Below are positions 1-11,853 of a DNA stretch of 64,000 nt, in pieces. Source of the DNA: Herpomyces periplanetae (taxonomy: Eukaryota > Ascomycota > Laboulbeniomycetes > Herpomycetales > Herpomycetaceae). Below the pieces are notes generated by a model. That model searched no databases, had not been told where the DNA came from, and was given only the letters and a program-made list of their open reading frames with translations. The number at the start of each line of letters is the position of its first letter. Position 1 is the stretch's first letter. The translations under genes were made by a program, and so were the position numbers. The stretch is from positions 41,126 to 105,125 of the forward strand of contig WMKJ01000041.1 of the NCBI GenBank assembly GCA_009733715.1, given 5' to 3'.

Positions 1-1097
1 TTCCCCATAATCCCCCATCTCTTCCCTGGCTGATCGCCCTCCTCCCTTTCCCTCTCTGCCGTCCCATACTATTAAATTTTCTATGCTAATTTTCATCTCA
101 TACCTCTCTTCAACCACTTCCCTTATAATCCATTTCCTGTAAACTCTGCTCCACCAACCCTTCCATCCGGCCGTCACGTGATCTATACTTTTATCTTTCG
201 CTTGAAGATTTCTCAGAATTAGCGTGTCGGGGTACTGCAATCGTTTCGGATTGTTCTTTTTTGATTAATTCCACAAACTCTCCATCATTCAATCTTCAGC
301 ATTGATTAAATTTATCCTTCGTCATAAATTTTGGTAAGTCAACTATTCCATTCTGCTATCTTATCGGTAAATTCGCTTAAATCTTTGATAACTTATAATT
401 GTGTGCGCAATATACATGATGATATGGTGATACTATTTAACTCAGCTCACTCCAACTCGTACGATTAATCAATGTTTAAAACTACATTATCGTCATGAGT
501 ATGTCGACACATTTATCATTAAATTTATTCTGACTCTCGTCGTACACTTCAACCATCCAAACCTTCATATTTTTTAAATTTCTACTTTTTCCTCTTCCCC
601 CAACTATTTCCAACTAACTTCTCCCTTAACCGAGTGCCCCTCTAGCTTCGGCTTCTCCCCGTCCGTTTACCGCGGCCAACTACTGAATCTCCTTCTTATA
701 ATCCAACTTCCTTTCCCCGAAAATCATCTTTCTCGGCTTACCGATCCCATCATTCCTTTTCCCTCTTTTTTCCCGTTGCGCCGACCATCTTTTTCTATAC
801 ACTTACCCTTAAACACGTCAAGTCAACCTACCCATTCTTCTTTTTTTCCTTATAATTACCCTTTACTTTTCTTTACCATTACTCTTCTCCTCATCCATGA
901 CCTTAGGCTGGCTCGGTCAACTTTCCATTCTCCCTTCCATTATTCTACATGATTTATCCCTTTTCCTCTCCCAAACCGCTCCCCCCTTTAACCCGTCTGC
1001 TCTCTGAACTCTTCTTTATCACCCTCCTATCCTTTTATTCACCGTTTCCACAGAATTCCCCTCGACTATCCCACCCTACTTTCACACCATAATTATA
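1..1097 (+). promoter_or_regulatory. Pyrimidine-rich leader and promoter region of PAN2
   Basis: No gene is visible. The + strand is strongly C/T-rich, especially 540-1090, as at the 5' flanks of DBF4 and UBC8. A palindromic TCACGTGA (E-box type, bHLH-like site) lies at 174-181, about 920 bp before the PAN2 start codon. The region probably holds the promoter and a long 5' leader; the transcription start is not determined. Confidence 0.55.
174..181. promoter_or_regulatory. TCACGTGA palindrome (E-box type)
   Basis: An eight-base palindrome containing CACGTG, the core bound by fungal bHLH factors of the Cbf1/Pho4 kind. The following bases (ATCT) match those after a similar site at 10182. Binding is inferred, not shown. 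Confidence 0.35.
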
Positions 1098-4000
1098 ATG
1101 GACTCCGATTGGGATGAAGTATGATATTTTTACCCATGTTTAATCTCTTTCCTTTTAATTCCACCTCTTCCCTTTCACATATCCATTTATTTCGCCTTAA
1201 TATTTAATAATTCTCTCACTCAACTCATACTAACTCCATTCTCTTCTTACCTAGATTGCTTTGGTTGCCTTACCTGTTCCCTCCCGTAATGGTGTACCAA
1301 CTCCCGCAACTTGTATGACTTTTGATAACCTGGAAGAGCTTTTATGGACAGGAAACGAATTTGTTAGTCTTATCTAAATTTTCCCTATTCCCTCACACTA
1401 ATCCTTAACCTTCCCTCTCACAATAGGGCCGTGTATCGTCTTTCTACAGTTCTGAACTTCAAAAGTATACCTCTTATATCGCTCACACCTCCCCCGACCC
1501 AAGCGTCAATCAAATCCTCGTATGCACTCGCGGCATACTATCTGTTTCAAAACACAGTCTTCACTTATCAATCCGTCGTGGCACTTCTGTTTGGCATTTA
1601 TCACATAATGACTTCACCGATCTCTGTTGTATGGGTTTCCCTTCCCACAAGGCCAACGAAATTTTACTTGGTGGTCGACAGGATAAAATGTTCATCATCG
1701 ATATTGATAAAGGCACCATCGTTAAAACCCTCCCTGCTGAGGGTAAATATACCATGATGAAACGAGGTGGCCAATACATCTGTATGGCTACCGATACTGG
1801 CTCTGTTCATTTCGTTGATCCCACCACCTTCAAAGTTGTCAAAATTTGGCAGGCTCACCTAAGTTGGATCAACGATATGGACGTCAATTCCGATTATTTG
1901 GTAACCTGTGGCTTTTCCCCCCGTCAACAACATGGCTACCTCCTTGATCCCCTTGCTAACGTTTTCGACATTCGTTCCCTCATTCCCCTACCCCCCATAC
2001 CATTTCAGCCCGGCGCTGCATTTGTTAGACTTCATCCCCGTATGTCTTCCACCAGCTTTGTCGTATCACAAAGTGGACAATTGCAAGTTGTCGATATTAT
2101 GAATCCCAATACCGTTAATTTACGCCAAATTAACATCTTTGATACCTATATCTCATCCATGGACTTATCCATATCAGGTGAAGCCCTGGCTCTTACATCA
2201 GGTCTCTGTTCCGTTCACCTTTGGGGTTCCCCTTCTAAGGCTAATTTTACCAACGTTCGTAATCCCACCGAATTTTCTGATACTTCCCTATCATTCAACA
2301 GTCTGGACTGGTCTCATTCTACTCCCCTTAATTCTATTGGTTTGCCTTACTATCGTGAAATACTACTTTCAGCCTGGCCCAGTCATCTCGTATTTGAAGT
2401 CGGTGCACCTCCCGCTCCAATTGATCCTGATATTCTGGAAAATTTAATTCCTTCAGAATTCGGTGGATATGCCATGAATCCCCGAAAATTACGTAGATAC
2501 CAGGTCGAAGATACCCGATTCTTGGATGATTCAACATCTTCTGTTCCTGCACCAAAGTTTTTGAGTGAACGAGCCCGGCAATCTAAGTATCAACAATGCG
2601 ACTCCGAATCCGACCCTTTATCAAGACGTTTTTCTGAATTAGCGGCTTCGCTTTCTACAAAAAGTAAAGTTCCCGTCATGTATCGCAGTGTGGAAATTAA
2701 GTATTCCAAGTTTGGTGTGGATGACTTTGACTTTGAATATTTTAATCGAACCAAGTATTCCGGTCTTGAAACAAACATTATCAACTCCTACGCCAACTCT
2801 CTACTACAATTGTATAGGTTTATTCCCCTGCTAAGGAACACCGCACTTGAACACGCAGCGTCATCTTGTTTGCTGGATACATGCCTACTCTGTGAGTTAG
2901 GTTTTCTCATCGATATGCTGGAAAAAGCTGCCGGCTTAAATTGCCAGGCTACAAATTTATTGAAAATGCTGAGTAGTCTGGCCAACGCTTCATCATTATG
3001 TATTCTGGAAGAGCAAGAAGTGGACAATACTACAGGCCAAAAGATCCAAGTTATGAATCGATTTTTTTTGAATAAAATAACGGCAGATTATCGTACCCAG
3101 TCCATGAAAGAGAGTATGGATCGTACCTTAATTTCGTTTGGAACGGCAAAAATTCGTTGCTCGTTATGTCATCATGAAGAATCCAATCCCACTTCAACGT
3201 TCGTGCATGATCTGGTTTACTCGGCCGAAGAACCTGGAAAACCCCTTACGGGAGAAGCTCGATTGAGCTTTTCACAAATTCTCAAATTAAGCGTGGAACG
3301 ATGTTATCGCTTTCGCAGTTGGTGTAAAATGTGTAATCGTTATCAACCATTTTCGTCAACACGAAGAGTTAATGTACCAGCGGAAACTTTATTCTTGAAC
3401 ACGGCAATTAAAGATAGTCGATCAGCGCAAATGTGGGCTACATCAGGTTGGTTGCCAACGGAAATTGGTATCGTATGTAACGAGGCTGGCCAATTTAACT
3501 GTTTTGAAGGGGAAGAATTAAAGTATCATATAGCTGAGCAAACGCCCAACTTAGTATTATACGATTTGGTAGGCATTGTTGCGGAAATTGAAGAAGAAAG
3601 TAAAAAGCCGCACTTAGTTGCGATTATTGATGTGTTTTCATCATCACGAGAAGTTTGCAAATCGGGAGATTGGCATCTATTTAACGATTTTCTCGTACAA
3701 AAAATCACTGAAGAAGAAGCTCTTAACTTTGATCCAGCGTGGAAACTTCCAGCTGTATTAACATACCAAATTCAAGAATCACGACATCGAATTGACGATT
3801 CTTGGAAGGAGAGGCTAGATACGACCATTCTCTTCCAAGCCAACAAAAACCACGGAGAGTACTCACAAGATTTTCGCATACTAGGGGACAATGAATTGTA
3901 TAAAGCAGGAATGAAAGTGGGATTAGATGCAGAGTTTGTGCTAGTGCAAAAAGAAGAGTTTACAGTAAAAGCGGGAGGAATGCGGGAAACGATTAAACCG

Positions 4001-4654
4001 GCCAGATTAGCCTTGGGTCGAGTTTCGGTTATTCGTGGCACAGGTACAGATATGGGTAGAGCGTTTGTTGATGATTACATTTCCGTATCGGAACCTATAA
4101 TTGATCATTTAACGACGTACTCCGGATTGTCACCGGGAGATTTAGACAGAAGCTATTCTAAATACGATTTAGTGAGCTTAAAACAAGCATTCAAAAAATT
4201 ATGGATTCTTTTAAACAAAGGATGCATATTTATTGGACATGGTTTGCATAATGATTTTCGTACAATTAATATTCACGTCCCAAAAGCCCAAATGATTGAT
4301 ACAGTGGAATTATTTTTCTTGAAGCAGTGGGGAGGGCGAAAGCTGAGTTTACGGTTTCTTGCTTGGTTGTTATTGTATGAGAGTATTCAAACCGAAATGC
4401 ATGATTCCATTGAAGATGCCCGAACGGCTGTTAAGTTATGGCACAAATATCAAGATTTTAAAGAATCCGATACATTACAAAATCAGTTAGAATGGATATA
4501 CTCGATGGGACATCGTGTTGATTGGAAAGTTCCTGTTAACGTTGAGGCAACAGGTGCGTTGCAAAAGAGGGGGAAATCCAGTAAAGATCAATCATTAGTA
4601 CGAATTAAAGCGGCAGAGGCGGAATCAGATATTCCGATCAAGCTGGTAAGGTGA
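1098..4654 (+). CDS. PAN2: PAN2, catalytic subunit of the PAN2-PAN3 poly(A) nuclease
   Basis: PAN2 shortens mRNA poly(A) tails in the cytoplasm with PAN3, starting mRNA decay. Three exons are inferred: 1098-1118, 1255-1362 and 1427-4654, giving 1118 residues, a normal family length. The tiny first exon encodes MDSDWDE; intron 1 has a TACTAAC branch site. Residues about 1-330 match the WD40 region, including a PTPATCMTFD-like segment. About 480-820 is the ubiquitin-hydrolase-like domain; its active-site segment reads NSYANS, so the cysteine is absent, as expected for this family. The C-terminal DEDD exonuclease has GLDAEF (D877, E879), HGLHNDFRT (D986) and HDSIEDART (D1040). Codons are pyrimidine-rich in the 5' half and purine-rich in the 3' half. 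Identity is secure; the first two exons rest on homology and splice consensus. Confidence 0.93.
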
Positions 4655-4883
4655 TAAGTAGGGAATAGAGTATCAGTAGTTGTAATTGCATGAAAAGTGG
4701 TACCCCGGGCTTTATTGATGGGATTTTTGGCAGGGTTAGTAACGGGGGCGAAAAGGACGAGGACAAAAGCGCGAACTACACTTCAAGCTGGTTAAATTTA
4801 CGCGACGATTTAACCTTGGAGAGTTCTTTTTTAATTTAACACTAGTATTCAATTTTGTATGATTAAGTCATTGCGTTTAGATA

Positions 4884-7800
4884 ATGGTTGGATCATTTTT
4901 ATCGCGCTTAACAGAAGGTCTCGGAAATAGTCTACGGTTGATGAGTAGTATGAACTTAAGGACACAGATTAGGAGAAAGTTGTTGAAGGGGTACAACGTT
5001 GGAATATGTTTTAGTACATGTGTAGTTAAACGAACTTATTCCAGAAGATCAGAGAGATTTGGACAACCGGTTCACGAAACTCACCCCCATCTTATTAAGT
5101 TTGGAGAGCGTTAGTTATTTTTGATTATGCATGGATGAATGAAGGGGGAAACGGATAAGATTAACGATGATATGAGGGAGATTTAGTTACGCCAGGCATA
5201 ACATCGTTAGAATATGCAGAGAGAAGGGCTAAGTTAGCGAGTAAATTGAATCGGGGAGACGTTGCGATATTAGCAGCTGCACCAATTCAGTATCGGAGTG
5301 GAGCAGTGTTTTACGCGTACCAACAAAATTCGGATTTCTTGTATATGACGGGTGGGTAGAGAATTATTTGAAAATTGGGGTGAAGAGAAAAGAGTTTGGA
5401 AGGGGATTTTACACTAATATTTGCGAAGGGTTTATGGAGCCGGAAGCATTAGCAATAATTGGTAAGTGGGAAGTGAATGGGAAAGGGTGTGATTTTGGGG
5501 ATGTGTATACATACATGAGTTATCACGAAATTTTACGGGGAGAAAGGGAGGTTAAGTGGTATATAAAACATTAGAAAAAACGGGAGATCGGGGTGAACAT
5601 AAGTTTCATCTTTATGTTCGACCGAAAGATCGACAAGCGGAATTATGGGATGGTGCACGTACGGGCGTACAAGGTGCAATAGATATATTTAACGCAGATG
5701 AAGTAAGTGATGAATGAAAGATGATAAAAAATGTGTAAATTGACCAAGATTATTCGCGTGAGCGCGGTACAAAATTTATATAGAGTGAAGACATAGATAA
5801 AGTGAATGAGTTGATACCCGATATATTGAGTGGAGCACGAATTGTCTACACTGACATTCACGAGATATTTCAGCATCGATCTAAGCTTATTCGGTCATTA
5901 ATGACAAAAGGACGGGGTATAGGTATACAAGAGACCGAGTTTGGGGCATTTGAAGGGGTGAAAGATCGATTAGAACCATTGAGTCCAATGATAAAAGAAT
6001 TACGAATTTATAAAAGCGAAGCTGAAGTAGCCAATATGCGATATGCTGGTAAAGCCAGTGGAAAGGCATTTACAATGGCTATGCGGAATGGGTTTACTCA
6101 AGAGAAGCAATTGGAGCAGTATATTGAAAGACAATTTCACCTTAATGGCGTAGACAGGAATGCATATGTACCTGTAGTAGCAAGTGGTGAGGTAAGTCAA
6201 TCTAAGAGATGAAAGAAAGACCTATAATAATATTACCATAAGATGGAGACAAGGATTGAAATATATGAAAGGTGAACTAATTTGATGCCAGAATGCGCTC
6301 CGAATACATTACACCAGTAATAATGACGTAATTGGGTAAGTTTGGGTGGACGATGTGGAGTATACACGAATGAGGTTTGGGGAGGATATGTGGAATTATA
6401 CAAGATGAGATGAAACGCACTAACGAAAGACCGGATGAAACAAAAATTTTCGAGTAGATCGGACGAGATGATTTTGGTTGATGCCGGTGGGGTAAGTACG
6501 GGATTCGGGGTACCGAAATCGTTGCCGGACTTTGAGAATCGGCACGGCATGGCGTAGAATAGACTACTCCGGTCAGACTCAAGGGTGCCCGGGCGGTTTC
6601 GGCTTGGGCTCGAGGTCCCGGTGCCTTGTTGTGGCCGCTTATCCTTGTCGGGTTTGCCGTGGAAATTCTCTTCAAGCTAACATGTCGTATCCTTCAGGAA
6701 CATTCTTGCTACATTACAGACATCACCAGATGTTGGCCTGCGTCGGGAAAATTTACACCTCCCCAAAATGACTTATACTCGGCGGTCCTAGGTGTTCAGA
6801 GAAAATGTATCTCGCTGTGTCGCGAAAATGCTAACATTTCCCTCAATCAAATTAATGACCTTGCTGAAACTTGGCTATATGATGCTCTAAAAGCAATGGG
6901 GTTTCACTTGAATCCACAGGTAATGTTAATACTTGTCACCATTCTTATGACATTCAATACTTAAAGTTTCAAGCTCCCGCTACATTTTACTTACTCATTC
7001 TCTTTATCCATTACAGGATATTTCTTCCCTTACTATACATCACATAGGTCACTACATCGGTTTAGATGTTCATGATACTCCCGGACATTCACGACACAAT
7101 ACCCTAAAAACAAATCAGTGCGTGACAATTGAACCGTAAGTTAACAAGGGGCAGCTCCTTTGATTCCTAAGCAAATAGCGGATTCTCATCTAGTGGTCAT
7201 TTTATCAACGATTATCCACGTTAATCTATCATCTTTGCTTAATGTTATTGCAAAGATGGTTACTCATACATGGATAACAAAACTACCCATTATCCGCTTC
7301 ACTAAGCAATTGCCATGTCTATGGTGTCATGTCATAGCTTATTATACCATAGAGCATCGTGCCCATGAAATATCCTCATTATCCTATTCGCTTTTGTACA
7401 TTCCACCTTGACTAACCTTTTCCCCTTGCTCTTCGTTATGCATGTTCTACACAGCGGTATTTACGTCCCAAACGATAATCGATGGCCACCCGCATTTCGT
7501 GGAATGGGCATTCGGATTGAAGATAGTATCTGCGTCAAGGATGAATATCCGCTTAATTTGAGCGTTGAAGCAGTTAAAGAGGTATGTACTAATTATTTCC
7601 TTTTCTTGGTATACTTTATCACCCGTTCTGTTCGCCCATCGGTGTATTGTCTAGTTTACCAGTCAGTTGGTTGCATGCATACATGCATGCTAGCTTGATT
7701 GCCTGCTTGCTTGCTTGCTTGCTCAGTCGGTCGGTTGGTTAGTTGGTTGGTTGGTTGGTTGGTTGGTTGGCTGTTTAACCAGCTGAATAATTAAACCGCC

Positions 7801-8204
7801 GATGAACGGACAAACCAGCCCGCTTGCCCGCCTATTTGACTGTCAGTCTGTTGGTTGGTAGGCCGCTGGTGCATCAATTAACCAAACTGGTTTCTTGTTG
7901 GTCAGGAAAGTGGGACTGTTCTTTAATTTTCCACTGTTTATACCTTTCCGTTCGCTTTGATTTTATTTCCCACCGCCGGCCATTCAGTCGGTTTCAAATG
8001 CTTTCACACCCATCTGCACAAGCATACATAAACCCGTAATTCCTTCTTTCACACCCACCATCAAACGTCTCCCCCATTGTGTATCGCCTCCCCTCCCCCA
8101 CCCCATATTTACCGAAAGTCCGAAATTTCCGAATTATTTACCATACATGCCCGTTAACCAGTCACTCAAAATAGATTGCGGATATCGAAGCACTTCGACA
8201 TTAG
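4884..8204 (+). CDS. ICP55: Mitochondrial intermediate cleaving / Xaa-Pro aminopeptidase (ICP55, XPNPEP3-like)
   Basis: This peptidase trims one residue from mitochondrial precursors after presequence removal. Eleven exons are inferred: 4884-5109, 5187-5351, 5429-5461, 5575-5702, 5784-6191, 6292-6335, 6458-6491, 6698-6919, 7017-7135, 7455-7581 and 8175-8204, giving about 511 residues. All junctions keep frame and homology. The basic N-terminus suits mitochondrial targeting. The N-terminal aminopeptidase-P domain includes GITSLEYAERR and FLYMTGG. The pita-bread domain holds the expected metal ligands: D343 (VDAGG), D354 (TDITR), H432 (HHIGHYIG), E459 (EPGIY) and E482 (RIEDS). The last exon encodes only nine residues after a 593-nt intron. 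The acceptor of intron 6 could lie 3 nt earlier. Intron 7 is unusually GC-rich. Confidence 0.9.
7702..7771. repeat. TTGC / TTGG tetranucleotide repeats inside ICP55 intron 10
   Basis: A run of TTGC units passes into TCGG and TTGG units. Degenerate copies continue on both sides (about 7630-7870). The whole array sits inside the 593-nt last intron of ICP55. Confidence 0.8.
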
Positions 8205-9300
8205 TCTTGTGCCATATCAATTAGACAAATCGTTTGTGATAATATTGTATTTTTATGAGATAAAAATTATCACCTCGTCTAACCTGAATGACAACTCATT
8301 ATTCCCTCAGTCCCCTCCCAGGAAGTAATAGGATATGTTTATACGAACTGTAATAGTCAATTTGCCCTGGCAGTGAAGTTGGCTATACGAATGTCCGTGA
8401 TTAATTTCGTCGCGTGGTCGTTAAAACTGCGAATCTAGCTATCTTGAATCTATAATTTATCTGTGTAATAGCTAAACCTAGCGATCCATGATCTTTGTTT
8501 TGTACTATCGTAAGTGTATCCACTATCACAGCTATACGCGTACGCGTATAGCTTATCCACCCGTTTCCGAATCCATTACACCCGATATTTCGAAATTGCG
8601 TTAACACGGGTCATTCTATCACAATTATAACGAAAACCGTGTATGAGTTTTCCCTGAGTAACTGTGGTTTTGGATTTATGCTCATATCGGCATCCACGTC
8701 GGACTTTTAATATAATAATGCAATAGCCGCTGGCGTTCCGGATGTCACTGCCGAATTATCATATTTTCAATTTTTCTTTATGTGATGAGAGGAAATACGA
8801 GTTAAACAGTGTAACCAAAAGTGATTTCAACGAACCAAGGCTAGGTAAAGGGCGGGGCACTTAGCAAAGGTTACGTGTATTGTGGTAGCCTAGTGAGTTG
8901 ATTGAGTGAGGGAAGTTTGACGATAAATGGAACATTTAATCGACATTTACAATCTTAGCCTGAGGTAGCATAGTTTATACGAGTTATTTTATTCGAATAA
9001 ATCATCCTGGTACGGTCATATATGATGAGCGTGGGGTTACGATGGATTGGCAGTGTTGCCAAATCTTCGATGTGGCATACATATGAAAGGAAAGGCGAGG
9101 GTCCAGCGTACATGATAGCGGTGGTGGCAGATTTGAATTATAAGTAAGGGGAAGTGGGCGTGGAAGTGGAGAGGTACTGTTTTAAAAGTGGCAGTTTTAA
9201 TGGCAGGTTATGTAGCGAAAAGAAGTGTAAAGGGAGTTACATAGGTTTGATTTAGAAGGTGTGGAAACGGTTTGGGCTTACGCGGATGTACAGGCATGAT
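8205..9300. other. Non-coding stretch downstream of ICP55
   Basis: I see no supportable gene. From about 8820 to 9250 the + strand is G/A-rich. A perfect TATACGCGTACGCGTATA palindrome lies near 8532-8549; no function is assigned to it. Confidence 0.5.
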
Positions 9301-9354
9301 TGAAGATAAATGAACGAAATCACCATAGAATATTTGCGATGGTACACTGATAGA

Positions 9355-9451
9355 GACACATACACGTACACGTACACGCACACATGTACATACGCATACG
9401 CAAACGCAAACGCATACGCATACGTATACGTATACGCACTCGCATATAAAT

Positions 9452-9484
<33 letters not shown>

Positions 9485-9540
9485 TATACATATATATATA
9501 CCTATACATGTAGGAGCGAATGTGCACACACACACACACG
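9355..9540. repeat. Composite alternating purine-pyrimidine microsatellite
   Basis: About 185 bases of nearly uninterrupted R-Y alternation, made of TACACG, TACGCA, AAACGC, ACATAC, TATATA and CA units. Open frames run through it on both strands (Thr-Tyr and Tyr-Val repeats) purely because of the repeat. More dispersed units continue to about 9720 and at 9970-10020. Confidence 0.85.
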
Positions 9541-9780
9541 CCAACTTACCGACCTGAGCTCCCTCCCATATACGCGACGCCATACGCACACAAAGCTATA
9601 CACGTAGAAACGGCTAACTTAGAAAGAGTGTATACGTATAAATGTATTGCAAAGTACGCACGCACCTACACCGATACGCACGTACGCACACATAATCACA
9701 ATCATGTACACATACGGACAAATAGTATAAAAATAAACGCCAACGATGCTAATGGCGCGTAAATGTGTGTATACGGTAAT

Positions 9781-11436
9781 GAAAATGAGAAAAAAAAAAA
9801 ACAAAACATTAAAGGCAAAAATGTTCCAATTAAAGCATTCCCTTTCCTGTCGACATCACTCAACCATCCCATACACTAAAATGAACGTGGTAAACGAGCT
9901 AAGCGGGTGCCCAGCCTATCAGAAGGAGGCCGACATTTCTCATTAACAATGACAACAATATTTTACATTTATGCACGTACGCAAGCACGCACGCTGCATA
10001 CATAAATATATGCATTCGATAAATCGAGTCAACCATTTACTTCCAATACTACATGCAACCATAGAACAAGGCAAAACAATTCCCTTCCCTTCAGCTCCCT
10101 TTGGCACCCTCTGGCACTCTCTGGCACCCTCGGACCCCCTCTAGCATCCCCGCCCGCCCCCATGCTCCCTCTGCCCGCTATTCACGTGATCTGCATCCCA
10201 TCTCCACACTCTGCACACCTCCCTCCTGCCTCGCAACGCTCGGATTCCCATTCTCTCCATTCGGACTTCTCCAAGACGCGTCTCTTCCACCGCCTCATCT
10301 CGTCACGGGACTCTCTCTTCTGATTACCTAATTCTTCATTCCGGCTGACTCAGCTTGGGTTTTTTGGGGCCACCCGAAAATAATTTTTTGTTCGCATACG
10401 TTTTCTTTACGCTATCGTCAATTTAATCTTTATCATTGATTAAACCGAATTTTTTCGTGGACATCGTGGAAGTTATCGTAACTTATGTTGCGTTAATCAT
10501 ACAATTATTTCCTTAAACTTCTTCACTTTGTTCGATTCATCTTTTCTTTTACCAATTCCCTTATTTCATTTTCCTTACTTCTCTATTCCTTCGTTCTTCA
10601 CTAATCCTTCCTTTATCTTTTTTACCCGTTTAACCCATCTTCATCATCCTTCTCCATCTATTTTCTCCCAACTTACCGTCCCTCCCGTGCCCGCTCGTAC
10701 CCACTTTCATATTCACTACTATCATCATATCCGTCCATACTACAATCTCCCTCTTTCTTCTCCATTCGCTCTAAGCTAGTGAAAATTTTTTGTCCCTATT
10801 GACTAACTTACTCGTTAATCCTTCCATTCTTCCTTAACTATACTCCCTCATCCATCCTCTTCATGTTCCACTAATCATGCATCCTCCTCAATTTCTCGCT
10901 TAATTTTTTTCCCTTTCCTCATAATCTCACCCCCCTCCCCCCTCACTAGCGTGTCTCGAGTCCCTTCTTCACGATCCGCATGGAAAAACTTTTTCGCACC
11001 TCTCTCGCTCAGGTCCCGTGAGCTTGGCTTACGCTTGTGTTTACTTGCTTTACCTAACATCATCCGCTTTTTTTTTACCATCACTATTCTCTTCAATCAT
11101 TTCTTTTCTCCTTGCGTCGTGATCTATCCATTGTTCCCTTCATCCATTTCTATTCACTTCCACTTCCTCTACTTGCTAGTCTTCAAGTATTTTTTTATTT
11201 TCTCATACTCATCCTATCATCCACACTTCCCTTCTTCTTCATCTTCCCCCCTTCTCTCCTTGTCGTCAAGATCGTCTTTAATAATAACCTCATTTCTTCT
11301 TCTTCTCCTTGCTCTCATCAGACTTTCCCCTTTCATCAGGTCTTAATATCCTTTCACGACGCGCATCCTTTGCATTCGTCAACATTTTAAACCCCCTTCT
11401 ATCGCCATCTCTTCGTACTGCCACCTGAACTTACAC

Positions 11437-11485
<49 letters not shown>

Positions 11486-11853
11486 TCCTCATACGCACAC
11501 TCTCTTCATTTCCAAATACCTAACTTTAGCGCAACATTTTTGTTTATCTCATCTTTGCTCGCCGCGCCCTCTTACTCCCTCTGATTGACCGACCTTTTGT
11601 TCTACTACTCCATTACCCTTCCTCTATCCGTGGCTGGTCGTGCGAACGCGTATTCTATTCTTTACACTGCATTCTACTGTTACTCTGTGCTTCCGTTCCC
11701 CTCCTCTCTTCAGTCCTCTTCTTTCCATTCCCCTATCAATATCTTCTGCATGACCACTTTTTCGCCTTTGAACTCATTGGTTTTTGTCCCCTCCTCTTTG
11801 ACTTCTCCCCTCCAACTTCTTCCCATCCCATCCATTATTAAGCACTAATTGTC
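9781..11853 (+). promoter_or_regulatory. Pyrimidine-rich leader and promoter region of DBF4
   Basis: From about 10080 to the DBF4 start codon the + strand is markedly C/T-rich. It includes TTCACGTGAT at 10181-10190 and TGACTCA, a Gcn4/AP-1-type core, at 10346-10352. Open frames here encode only Pro/Ser/Leu/Phe-rich low-complexity sequence and are not counted as genes. Short imperfect tandem copies of a TCTGGCACYC unit occupy about 10098-10135. Confidence 0.5.
11433..11482. repeat. (AC)n with ACAT units
   Basis: A dinucleotide microsatellite interrupted by four ACAT units, within the DBF4 5' leader region. Confidence 0.9.

Noticed and set aside
4640-4700. GTAAGG just before the PAN2 stop as a splice donor
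   Set aside because: The family C-terminus is already complete and no convincing downstream exon follows.
9252-9804. Tyr/Thr/Val-repeat frames on both strands
   Set aside because: Direct translation of the alternating microsatellite.
10101-11848. Frames of 70-130 codons before DBF4
   Set aside because: Same C/T-bias artefact; no homology and several frames open together.
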